Below are positions 44,395 to 55,798 of a stretch of 64,000 nucleotides of DNA, in pieces (position 1 is the stretch's first letter; the number at the start of each line of letters is the position of its first letter). The notes beneath the pieces were generated by a model that was given only the letters and a program-made list of their open reading frames with translations, ran no database searches and was not told the origin of the DNA. Position numbers and translations under genes: made by a program. Source of the stretch: Nipponacmea schrenckii (lineage: Eukaryota > Mollusca > Gastropoda > Lottiidae); contig JAUJPP010000011.1 in assembly GCA_030562195.1 (NCBI GenBank), positions 310,001 through 374,000 of the forward strand. Reading direction: 5' to 3'.

Positions 44395-46618
44395 AGCCAC
44401 AGGTGGCACAGAGTGGGACTTTGCTAACGTTGCAACAAAATTGCACCAAACAGGCCGAAACATCTGATTTTCTGGGAGAATGTAATCAATTGGTATAAAT
44501 ATGTCAATATATATTCAAAATTTGAAGTATCTACATGAGATATACACACCATAAAGGTGAAAAAAGCGAAAATACAAAAATTGGAAAAATGGAAATTCTA
44601 AAACCCGTTCCCTTTTTTGAAGCCTTTGTTCAAAATATCTGAATTTCTGGTATAAAATGGCCAAAGCATCGAGGTACCTGTGTGCAAAGTACTTTTTTGA
44701 AAAACGTTATTTCCTACAGACTTAAAGCGCTGATCGATATAAATGGTAAATGGGAAGTTTACCCGGATGTGCCACGCCCATCTCATTTTTTTGGCGTAGG
44801 TCTAATCACATTCACAATGTATATTCACGTTACAAATTTGAAGCATGTACATCTAATAGATCACGAGATATACACACATACATTTCTAAAAAACGTCAAT
44901 ACGGCAAAATGTACTTTTATTTTCAAAATCAAAAAATTCAATTTTCATTTTAAAAACCTTTGTTATACATCGTTGGAAAGAGGACAAAAAGCACTTTAAG
45001 AATCTGAAAAAAATAACACTCTAAATTAATTAGGTCACGCTCTAGAGCAGTCTAAATTTGCGAATTTCGCTGTTTTTTGGCAGCCATAAAACCGGAAGTA
45101 GACGTCGGAGGTCAAAGGTCAAAGTATCAACTGATAGCCAAGGTCAATGACCTTTGACCTACTAAAGGTCATGGTCACCAAAGGTCAAGGTCACGAGAAA
45201 TAAGCCCCCAAACTTTGAAAAAATTCAACCGGATGTTGCAAGAATGCAAAAGCGAAATTCAAAAATCGACTTCCAATGTTTTTTTGAAAAACGTTATTTA
45301 CTGCAGCCGTAATTCGGTGACCGATATAAATGGTAAATTTGAAGTTCACCCGGATGTGCCACGTCCATCTCGTTTTTTTGGAGGGAATCTAATCATATTC
45401 AAAATGTATATTCACAGTAAAAATTTGAAGCTTGTACAGCTAATAGATCACGAGATATACACACATATATTTCAAACAAGCGAAAATACGGCAAAATGTA
45501 CTTTTCTTTGCAAAAATCAAAAACTTCAATTTTCATTTTACAAACTTTTGTTATATATCGTTGGATAGAGGACAAAAAGCACCTTAAGAATCTGAAAAAA
45601 ATAATACTCTAAATTAATTCGGTCACGCTCTAGAGCTACCCAAATTTGCGAATTTTGCTGTTTTCGGGAAGCTATAAAACCGGAAGTAGACTTCGGAGGT
45701 CAAAGGTCAAAGTATCAAATGATAGCCAAGGTCAATGACCTTTGACCTACTAAAGGTCAAGGTCGTCAAAGGTCAAGGTCACGAGAAATAAGCCCTCAAA
45801 CTTCGAAAAAATTCAACCAGATGTTGGAAAATTGCAAAAGTGAAATTCAAAAATCGGTTACCATAATTTTTTTCGCAATCAACTAAGCTTTCCAGAAATA
45901 TAAACATCACGCAAATCGCTCTTACCGTAGAGGCCCCATTTTGAGTTTTACAAAAAAGTGAATTTCAAGATGGCGGCCAAATTATTAATTCCGGTCTGGA
46001 TTTTTTTTTTAAATCGGCCAGTTTTTTTAAAAAGATATTGTTCAACACAAGTTTCAATGACCCGTGACAATTAGACCGGAAGTAGACCGAAAATCAGAGA
46101 TTTCAACTTTGAACCCTTTTTGAGCGTAAACCGGAAGTGACGCAAAATATTTGACAATGTCATTTTGTTTAGATTTATAGTCTCTCTTAGCACCTAAAAT
46201 TGGAACTTAATCGGACAGAAATTTAAAAAATGGTAAAAAAATTCGAAAATACGGCAAAAGATTGTCTGCTACGAATTTTCGAAATTCGAATTTTTTAACT
46301 GCTATCCTATTGGATATTGTATGTAAATTCTGAAAATGAAAACCCGATGAAAATCGGGTCAAAATTGCGCCTTCTAGAGCCGAAAAACTGTTTTTTGCAA
46401 ATGTTGCACTGTTGCACTTCTGGTTTTGCAAAAATGTTCAAATTTATATTCATTAACTTTTTTGCCACTACAGAAGGTCTAGGAAAGTTGAATGGTTGCT
46501 GCAACTACTGTAGTTTAAGAGCAGGAAGGTGTGGAAAAATCGAAAAAAAAAAAAAAAAAAAAAAGAGACATTTCGAAAACAAACTGGGACTTTGCTAAAA
46601 GCAAAGTCCCACAACTAG
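44395..46618 (+). mobile_element. R12: recombinant family I unit, B3
   Basis: 2224-bp unit. A1 is interrupted at about 44480-44645 by the module shared with L1, after which A1 restarts with a partial repeat of the CTGATTTTCTGGGA region. At about 45212 it enters the start of a B domain, and 70 bp later (45281) switches back to mid-A2 at a shared T7GAAAAACG stretch. A2 continues to about 45800, then B3 (about 45801-46545), A-tract, hairpin, CTAG (46615-46618). Two internal switches make it the most shuffled unit on the right side. Confidence 0.78.
46586..46610 (+). other. 3' terminal hairpin of R12 (family I, 11-bp stem)
   Basis: Stem GGGACTTTGCT/AGCAAAGTCCC with loop AAA, a loop variant of the GAA form. 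Confidence 0.87.
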
Positions 46619-48676
46619 AGCCACACGTGGCACAGAGTGGGACTTTGCTAACGTTGCAAAATTGCAACAAACAGCCCGAAACATTTGATTTTCTGGGAGA
46701 ATCTGGCCAAAGCAACGAGGTATCTGTGTGCAAAGTACTTTTTTGAAAAACGTTTTTTCCTACAGATGTAAGGCGCTGACCGATGTAAGTGAAGAATTGG
46801 AAGTTTACCCGGATGTGCCATTTCCATCTCATTTATTTTCGCGTAAATCTAATCACATTTGAAATGTATATTCGCGGTACAAATTTGAGGCTTGTACAGC
46901 TAATAGATCACGAGATATACACAAATACATTTCAAAAAAACAAAATGTACTTTAATTTTAAAAGTGCAAAAATTAAATTTTTATTTTAAAAAATTATGTT
47001 ATACATCGCTGGAAAGTGGACAAAAAGCGCCTTAAGAATCTGAAAAAATTAACCCTCTCAATTAATTAGGTCACGCTCTAGAGCAGTCCAAAGTTGTATA
47101 TTTGGCTGTTTTCGGGCAGATATAAAACCGGAAGTAGACGTCGAAGGTAAAATGTCAATTTGTCAACTGAAAGCCAAAGTCCGTGACCTATGACCTTGTA
47201 AAGGTCAAGGTCACCAAAGGTCAAGGTCACGAGAAAGAAGCCCCACAACTCGAAAAATAACTGATACTTTTTGCTATTGTTGCAAATTGCAACAAACAGG
47301 CCGAAGCATCTGATTTTTCGGGATCCACTGGCCAAAGCAATGAGGTATCTGTGTGCAAGGTACTTTTTTTTAAAACGTTATTTCCTACAGCCGTAATTCG
47401 CTGACCCATATAAATGGTAAAATGGAATTTTACCCGGATGTGCCACGCCCATCTCATTTTTTTTATATGAATGTAATCACTTTCAAAATGTATATTCACG
47501 TTACAAATTTGAAGCTTGTACATCTAATAGATCACGAGATATACACACATACATTTCCAAAAAACGCAAATACGGCAAAATGTACTTTTATTTTCAAAAT
47601 CAAAAAATTCAATTTTCATTTTAAAAACCTTTGTTATATATCGTTGGAAAGAGGACAAAAAGCACTTTAAGAATCTGAAAACAATAACACTCTAAATTAA
47701 TTAGGTCACGCTCTAGAGCAGTCCAAAGTTGCGAATTTCGCTGTTTTTGGGCAGCTATAAAACCGGAAGTAGACGTCGGAGGTCAAAGGTCAAAATATCA
47801 ACTGATAGTCAAGGTCAATGACCTTTGACCTACTAAAGGTCATGGTCACCAAAGGTCAAGGTCACGAGAAATAAGCCCCCAAACTTTGAAAAAATTCAAC
47901 CGGATGTTGCAAAAATGCAAAAGCGAAATTCAAAAATCGACTTCCAATGTTTTTTTGCAATTTTTATGTTCTTTCATTTGACACCAAAATCATCTCAATC
48001 GGATAAGCCATAATGTCTGAATTAAATTCGCCCAATTTCAGAAAAATCAAAATGGCGGCGAAAGTTGCGCATGCGGCCTTGATTTTATTTTCTTCGTTTT
48101 TTTGTATGGCTAATGGCTACCGAATGAAACAAGTTTGAATCTTATACATTAATAAACCCGGAAGTTATTCAACCGGACGTAAAACTCCATTTTTCGCAAA
48201 AACCGGAAGTGACGCAAAATTTTTGACCTACTTTTTGAAAAACATTTCGTGGGCTTCTAATGCTCAATTTTTTTTTAGTCAAATCACACTAAAAACAACA
48301 AAGTTGCAAAAAATTGCAAAATACGGCAAAAAAATGTGTGCAACGAATTTTTGAAAATTGAAACTTTTGTACTGCTATCTGATCAGAAGTTACTTGCAGA
48401 TTCCAAAAATGAAAACCCGAAGAAAATTTATCAAAAATTACGCCAGCTAGAGCCAATTTGCTACTTTTTAAACAAGTTGCAACGCAGCACTTCCGGTTGT
48501 GCAAAAATGTTCCAATTTATATTCATTAGAAACGTCGCCACTACAGAAGGTCTGGAGAAGTTGAGACAAATTTGCAACTATTGCAGCCTAGGCACAGCGA
48601 GGTGTGTAAATTTCGAAAAAAAAGAGACATTTCGAAAACAAACTGGGACTTTGCGGTAGCAAAGTCCCACATCTAG
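46619..48676 (+). mobile_element. R13: family I unit, B2
   Basis: 2058-bp unit: A1 about 46619-47250, A2 about 47251-47886, B2 about 47887-48615, a short A-tract (about 9 bp), hairpin, CATCTAG (CTAG 48673-48676). Its A1/A2 pair is nearly the same as R11 (CAACTCGAAAAATAACTG, CGAAGCATCTGATTTTTCGG), so R11 and R13 probably derive from one another. The end reads ACATCTAG where others read ACAACTAG. Confidence 0.83.
48645..48668 (+). other. 3' terminal hairpin of R13 (family I type)
   Basis: 10-bp stem GGGACTTTGC/GCAAAGTCCC, loop GGTA. Confidence 0.87.
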
Positions 48677-50749
48677 AGCCACACGTGGCACAGAGTGGGA
48701 CTTTGCTAACGTTGCCAAATTGCAACAAACAGGCCGAAACATCTAATTTTCTGAAAGAATCTGGCCAAAGCAACAGGGTATCTGTGTGCAAAGTTCCTTT
48801 TTGAAAAACGTTATTTACTACAGACGTAGAGCGCTGACCGATATAAATGAAAAATTGTAAGTTTACCCGGATGTGCCACGCCCATCTCATTTATTTTGGC
48901 GTAAATCTAATCACATTTGAAATGTATATTAACGGTTCAAATTTGAAGCTTGAATGTCTAATAGATCACGAGATATGCACAAATACATTTCAAAAAAGCA
49001 AAATGTACTTTAATTTTAAAAGTGCAAAAATTAAATTTTCATTTTAAAAACTTTTGTTATTCGTTGCTGGAAAGTTTACAAAAAGCGCCTTTAGAATCTG
49101 AAAAAAATAACTCTCTAAATTAACTAGGTCACGCTCTAGAGCAGTCCAAAGTTGTGAATGTTGCTGTTTTCGGGCAGCTATAAAACCGGAAGTTGACGTT
49201 GGAGGTCAAATGTGAAAGTATTAAATGATAGATAAGGTCAATGACCTTTGACCTACAAAAGGTCAAGGTCACCAATGGTCAAGGTCATGAGAAATAAGCT
49301 TCCAAAATTAGTAAAAATTAACCGGTTTGCTATTGTCGAGAAATTGCAACAAACAGGCCGAATCATCTGATTTTCCGGGATGAACTGGCCAAAGCAATGA
49401 GGTATCTGTGTGCAAAGTACTTTAAAAAAAACGCTTTTTCCTATAGACGTAATTCGCTGACCCATGAAAAGGGTAAATTCGAAATTTACCCGGATGTGCC
49501 ACGCCCATCTCATTTTTTTAGCGTGAATCTAATCACATTCAAAATGTATATTCACGGTACAAATTTGAAGTTTGTGCATTTAATAGATCACGAGATATAC
49601 ACACGTTCATTTCAAACAAACGTAAATACAGCAAATTGTACTGTTATGTTCAAAAATCAAAAACTTCAATTTTCATTTTACAATCTTTTGTTATATATCT
49701 TTGGAAAGAGGACAAAAAGCGCATTAAGAATCTGGAGAAAATAACGCTCTAAATTAATTAGGTCACGCTCTAGAGCTACCCAAAGTTGCGAATTTCGCTG
49801 TTTTCGGTCAGCTATAAAACCGGAAGTAGCCGTCGGAGGTCAAAGGTCAAAGTATCAACTGATAGCCAAGGTCAATGACCTTTGACCTACTAAAGGTCGA
49901 GGTCATCAAAGGTCAAGGTCGCGAGAAATAAGCTTTTAAAAATTGAAAAAATTCTACCGGAAGTTGCAAAAAAGCAAAATCGAAATTCAAAAATCGGCTT
50001 CCCATAAGTTTTTCGCAATCGCATGAACTTTCCAAAAATGCAAATATCACGCAAATCGCTCTTACCGTAGAGGCCCCATTTTGAGTTTTACAAAAAAGTG
50101 ACATTTCAAGATGGCGGCCAAAGTTTCACTTCCGGTCCGGATTTTTTCTTCTTCGTTTTTTTGTCTTCTAATTTAATTACGATCGACATCAGTTTTGTTG
50201 CGATACATCAATTACAGCACAAGTAGGTCAACCGGAAGTTTAAACCCATTTTACGTTGAAACTGCAAATGAAGCAAAAATTTTGACTCTGCCAATGTTTT
50301 CACATACGTGACACTTGAAGGCACCCAAATTTTCAGATCAATCGGTCTTAAAATAGCAAAGTTGCAAAAATGTGCAAAATACGGCAAAAAAATGTGTGCT
50401 ATGAATTTTCGAATTTCGAAATTTTGTAACTGCTATCTTGTTGGAAATTGTTTCAAGTTTTCAAAAATGCAAACCCGAAGAAAATCGATCAAAAATTGCG
50501 ACTTCTAGAGCCATTGACCGACTTTTTAGACTTGTTACAATGCAGCACTTCCGGTTGTGCAAAAATGTTCCATTTTATATTTATGCAACACGTCGCCACT
50601 ACAAAAGGTCTAGAGAAGTTGAGACAATGTTGCAACTATTGCAGTCTAGGCGCAGTGAGGTGTGTAAATTTCGAAAAAAAAAAAAAAAAAAAAGAATTGA
50701 CAAACCGAAAACAAACTGGGACTTTGCGGTAGCAAAGTCCCACAACTAG
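48677..50749 (+). mobile_element. R14: family I unit, B1
   Basis: 2073-bp unit: A1 about 48677-49300, A2 about 49301-49937, B1 about 49938-50677, A-tract, hairpin (50718-50741), CTAG (50746-50749). The start of B1 has the AAGCTTTTAAAAATTG variant shared with R15. A2 matches R8 (GAAAAGGGTAAATTCGAAAT). Confidence 0.83.
50718..50741 (+). other. 3' terminal hairpin of R14 (family I type)
   Basis: 10-bp stem GGGACTTTGC/GCAAAGTCCC, loop GGTA, then ACAACTAG. Confidence 0.87.
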
Positions 50750-52760
50750 AGCCAATTATGGCACAGAGTGGGACTTTGCTATCGTCGCAAAATTGCAACA
50801 AACAGGCCCAAACAATTGATTTTGTAGGATAAACTGGCCAAAGTAACGAGGTATCTGAGTGCAAAGTATTTTTTTGAAAAACGTCATTTCCTGCAAACGT
50901 AATTGGCTGACCCATATAAATGAAAAATTGCAAATTTACCCGGATGTGCCACGCCCATCTCATTTTTTTTACTTGAATCTAATCACATTCAAAATGTATA
51001 CTCACGGTAAAAATTTGAAGCTTGTACATCTAATAGATCGCGAGATGTACACACATACATTTCAAAAAAGCAAAATGTACTTAAGTTTTAAAAGTGCAAA
51101 AATTAAATTTTCATTTTGAAAACTTTTGTTGTACATCGCTGGAAAGAGGACACAAGGCGCCTTAAGAATCTGAAAAAAATAACCCGCTAAATTAATTAGG
51201 TCACGCTCTAGAGCAGTTCAAAGTAGCGAATTTTGCAGTTTTGGGGCAGCTATAAAACCGGAAGTAGACGTCGGAAGCCTAATGTCAAATTGTCAACTGA
51301 TAGCCAGAGTCAATGACCAATGACCTTGTAAAGGTCAAGGTCACCAAAGGTCAAGGTCACTAGAAATAAGCCCCAAACTAAAAAAAAATGATTTTTTTTG
51401 CAAATGTCGCAAAATTGCAACAAACAGACAGAAACATTTGATTTTTTGGGATAAACTGGCCAAAGTAATGAGGTATCTGTGTGCAAGGTACTTTTTTGAA
51501 AAACGTTTTTTCCTGCAGCCCTAATTCGCTGACCGATATAAATGGTAAATTTGAAGTTCACCCGGATGTGCCAAGCCCATCTCGTTTTTTTGGACAGGAA
51601 TCTAATCATATTCAAAATGTATATTCACGGTACAAATTTGAAGCTTGTACAGCTTATAGATCACGAGATAAACACACATACATAATAAACAAGCGAATAT
51701 ACGGCAAAATGTACTTTTCTTTGCAAAAATCAAAAACTTCATTTGTCATTTAACAAACGTTTGTTATATATCGTTGGAAAGAGGACAAAAATCACCTTAA
51801 GAATCTGAAAAAAATAACACTCTAAATTAATTAGGTCACGCTCTAGAGCAGTCCAAAGTTGTGAATTTTGCTGTTTTCGGGCAGCTATAAAACCGGAAGT
51901 AGCCGTCGGAGGTCAAAGGTAAAAGTATTAACTGATAGCCAACGTCAATGACCTTTGACCTACCAAAGGTCAATGTCATCAAAGGTCAAGGTCACGAGAA
52001 ATAAGCTTTTAAAAATTGAAAAAATTCAACCGGAAGTTGCAAAAAAGCAAAATCGAAATTCAAAAATCGGCTCCCATACATTTTTTCGTAATCGAATAGA
52101 CTTTCTAAAAATACAAATAACACACAAGTCGCTCTTACCGTAGAGGCCCCATTTTGAGGTTTACAAAAAAGTGACATTTCAAGATGGCGGCCAAAGTTTC
52201 ACTTCCGGTTCGGATTTTTTCTTCTTCGTTTTTTTGTCTTCTTATTTAATTACGAATGACATAAATATTTTTCGAATACATCTATTACAGCACAAGTAGG
52301 TCAACCGGAAGTTTAAACCCTTTTTTCGTTGAAACCGGAAATAAAGCAAAATTTTTGACTCTGCCAATGTTTTTATTTTCGTGACACTTGAAGGCACCAA
52401 AATTTTCAAATCAATCGCTCTTAAAATAGCAAAGTTGCAAAAATGTGCAAAATACGGCAACAAAATGTGTGCTACGAATTTTTGAATTTTGAAATTTTTA
52501 AACTGCTGTCTTGTTGGAAATTATTGCAAGTTTCCAAAAATGCAAACCCGACGAAAATCGATCAAAAATTGCGACTTCTAGAGCCACTGACCGACTTTTA
52601 AAGCATGGTGCAATACAGCACTTCCGGTTTTGCAAAAATGTTCCAATTTATATTTAAGGAACACGTTGCCACTACAGAAGGTCTAGAGAAGTTGAGATAA
52701 TATTGCAACTATCGCAGCTATGGCTGTGTGCCCTGTGTAACTTTCAAAAAAAAAAACTAG
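50750..52760 (+). mobile_element. R15: family I unit, B1, no hairpin
   Basis: 2011-bp unit with a divergent 5' segment (AGCCAATTATGGCACAGAG, losing the CCACACGTGG symmetry) but an intact GTGGGACTTTGCTA. A1 about 50750-51378, A2 about 51379-52010, B1 about 52011-52745, a short A-tract and CTAG (52757-52760). Confidence 0.82.
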
Positions 52761-54021
52761 AGCCACACGTGGCACAGAGTGGGACTTTGCTAACGTTGCA
52801 AAATTGCAACAAGCAGCCCGAAACATTTGATTTTCTGGGAGAAACTGGCCAAAGCAACGAGGTATCTGTGTGCAAAGTACCTTTTTGAAAAACGTTATTT
52901 CCTACAGACGTAGAGCGCTGACCGATATAAATGAAAAATTGTAAGTTTACCCGGATGTGCCACACCCATCTCATTTATTTTGGCGTAAATCTAATCACAT
53001 TTGAAATGTTTATTAACGGTTCAAATTTGAAGCTTGAACATCTAATAGATCACGAGATATGCACAAATACATTTCAAAAAAGCAAAATGTAAAAGTGCAA
53101 AAATTAGATTTTCATTTTAAAAACTTTTGTTATACATTGCTGGAAAGTGGACAAAAAGCGCCTTAAGAATCTGAAAAAAATAACCCTCTAAATTAATTAG
53201 GTCACGCTCTAGAGCAGTCCAAAGTTGTGAATTTTGCTGTTTTCGGGCAGCTATAAAACCGGAAGAGGACGTCGGAGGTCAAATGTTAAAGTATTAACTG
53301 ATAAACAAGGTCAATGACATTTTACGTACTAAAGGTCAAAGTCACCAAAGGTCAAGGTCACGAGAAATAAGCTTCCAAAATTAGAAAAAAATCAACCGGT
53401 TTGCTATTGTCGAGAAATTGCAACAAACAGGCCGAATCATCTGATTTTCTGGGATGAACTGGCCAAAGCAATGAGATATCTGTGTGCAAAGTACTTTTTC
53501 AAAAAACGCTTTTTCCTACAGACGTAATTCGCCGACCTATGAAAGGGGTAAATTCGAAATTTACCCGGATATGCCACGCCCATCTCATTTTTTTTAGCGT
53601 GAATCCAATCACATTCAAAATGTTTATTCACGGTACAAATTTGAAGTTTGTACATCCAATAGATCACGCAATATACACATATACATTTCAAAAAAACGTA
53701 AACACGACAAAATGTACTTGTTATATTCAAAAATAAAAAACTTCAATTTTCATTTTACAAAGTTTTGTTATATATCATTGGAAAGAGGACAAAAAACAAC
53801 TTAAGAATCTGAAAAAATTAACACTCTAAATTAATTAGGTCACGTTCTAGAGCAGCCCAAATTTACGAATTTTGCTGTTTTCGGGCAGCTATAAAACCGG
53901 AAGTAGACGTCGGAGGTCAAAGGTCAAAGTATCAACTGATAGCCAAGGTCAATGAAAAAAAAAAAGAATTGACAAACCGAAAACAAACTGGGACTTTGCG
54001 GTAGCAAAGTCCCACAACTAG
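52761..54021 (+). mobile_element. R16: family I unit lacking the B domain
   Basis: 1261-bp unit: A1 about 52761-53385, A2 about 53386-53954, then CAAGGTCAATG joins an 11-bp A-tract, tail, hairpin (53990-54013) and CTAG (54018-54021). The whole B domain and the end of A2 are gone while both termini are intact. It abuts family II unit S5. Confidence 0.82.
53990..54013 (+). other. 3' terminal hairpin of R16 (family I type)
   Basis: 10-bp stem GGGACTTTGC/GCAAAGTCCC, loop GGTA, then ACAACTAG and the family II 5' end. Confidence 0.87.
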
Positions 54022-55622
54022 ATCCCCAGGCTTCGCGAGGTTCTGACGCAGTGCGTAGCAGTTTTGATATACGCTTTAAAACTGCCCCACAAAGTATCGG
54101 TAGAACACTAACGTTATTTTACAGCTTATAAGTCGTTTTATTTCAAAGCATAATCGGTTCGCTCGTGTCATGTAGATCGCCCAAACGCAAAATTCAAGAA
54201 ACAGCTTTTCACGATGAAATTCGAAATTTTCAAATGGTCCTAAAACGAAAAGTATACATCGTACAACAAAATATAATATATCAATGGATAGATCTTATCG
54301 GGGGCTATCACATTTGTGTTGCTCACAAGGTCACCAAAATTCAAGGTTAAATTATACGACCATTCGAAGTTTTTATATATTACTTTCGGTTAAAATATCA
54401 AAATCAAAATCAAAATTCAAAAATCGGTTTCCAAATATAATTCACGAATCGATATAACATCCTACACACATCAAAATTACACGAATCGTAACATCTACAG
54501 ATGCCCAATTTCGATTTAAAGAAAATTACGCACAGTTAGTAGAGAAGAAAATATAAAATTTCCAAATATTAAAAGGCGCATTTTTGGTGGAAAAATGTTG
54601 TTTTATATATCATTACAAAGAGCAGATAAACCCTTATAAGATTCAATATAATTATTTGTTATTTATAAATTAGATCACGTGACAGAGCTCGTTAAAAATA
54701 AAAATTGCAATTTCAATCGGCTATAAAACCGGAAGTTATCATCGGACAACACAAATGAACATATCAGTAGATAGATATCATCAAGGAGAATAAATCATGT
54801 TCAGGTCACACGGTCACCAAAGGTCAAGGTCACAAAATATGGGCCTTTAAAGTTTTTGACATTACCAAAAATATTAAAATGGAAATAAAAGAAAATACAA
54901 ATTCAAAAATCGGCTCCCAAATAAAGTTGCGCAATCGACTTTAGTCATTAGATACGTAAAAATAACGAAAATTGCTTTATCCCCTGAATTTGAATTTTAA
55001 AATTTACAAAAGTTTGACATTGCAATATGGCGGCTTATCATTTGCTTCCGGTCCGGATTTTTTCATCTTCGTTTTTTTGTATGACTATTTCTAGCATATT
55101 GCAAAAAGAATTTTTGAAATATCTTGAAAATTCCGGAAATTGATTTTTAAATTTTTAAAGCGAATAACTTCAAAACCGGAAGTGATTTCGAAAATTTAAA
55201 AAATAGATTTTAATTGCATTAATAGTGTCTATATACCTGTAAGTTTTCGGATGCATCGGAATAAAATTGTAGAAGTTGAAAAAAACGCAAAAATTGAAAT
55301 AAAAAAAGTCAGCTACAAAAGTAATGAAATAAGCAGTTTGAAACTGCAGTTATGTAGCTAGCAGTTAAAAGAAGCTAGCAAAAGAAGTTCTGTCAAAATC
55401 AGATGATAAATAGAGGTAATAAACAGCAATAATCAAAAAGCCGCCATTGCCCACAGCTCGTATCCGGTTGCTCTTATTGACGTCATTTAACATTTATAAA
55501 ATACAAGTCACGCAGTTTGAATAGGCAAAAGCAACAGGTAGTTGTGGCAAGTTGCCTTCTACGAAAACAATCGAGGGTAAAATTCGAAAAAAAAAAAAAA
55601 AAAAAAACATTTCGAAAACAAA

Positions 55623-55647
55623 GCAGTGTGTTCGATGAACGCACTGC
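55623..55647 (+). other. First 3' hairpin of S5 (family II type, one mismatch)
   Basis: Stem GCAGTGTGTTC/GAACGCACTGC with loop GAT. The C-to-T change leaves a G-T wobble pair possible in the folded strand. Confidence 0.85.
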
Positions 55648-55679
55648 AAAAAAAAGAATTGACAAACCGAAAACAAACT

Positions 55680-55704
55680 GGGACTTTGCTGAAAGCAAAG
55701 TCCC
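55680..55704 (+). other. Second 3' hairpin of S5 (family I, 11-bp stem)
   Basis: Stem GGGACTTTGCT/AGCAAAGTCCC, loop GAA, then ACAACTAG. Confidence 0.87.
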
Positions 55705-55712
55705 ACAACTAG

Positions 55713-55798
55713 AGCCACTAGTGGCACAGAGTGGGACTTTGCAAATGTCGCAAAATTGCAACAGACAGGCCGAAACATCTGATTTTCTAGACAACTAG
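55713..55798 (+). mobile_element. R17: 86-bp mini-unit, both ends only
   Basis: Contains the 5' segment (AGCCACTAGTGGCACAGAG, GTGGGACTTTGC, then the first ~40 bp of an A subunit) and goes straight to ACAACTAG (CTAG 55795-55798). The whole interior, including the hairpin, is deleted. CCACTAGTGG is a perfect 10-bp palindrome here. TTTTCTAGACAACTAG shows two CTAG copies 8 bp apart, so the deletion may have used CTAG or CT-rich microhomology. Confidence 0.75.

Larger units (their letters stand above)
54022..55712 (+). mobile_element. S5: family II unit with two hairpins
   Basis: 1691-bp family II unit, separate from the S1-S4 tandem and somewhat more diverged (GCTCGTGTCATGTAG lacks the usual TGAAAC). 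It ends with an A-tract, ACATTTCGAAAACAAA, a family II hairpin with one mismatch (55623-55647), A8, a family I tail and hairpin (55680-55704), and CTAG (55709-55712). The double end has the same order and spacing as R7. Confidence 0.83.
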
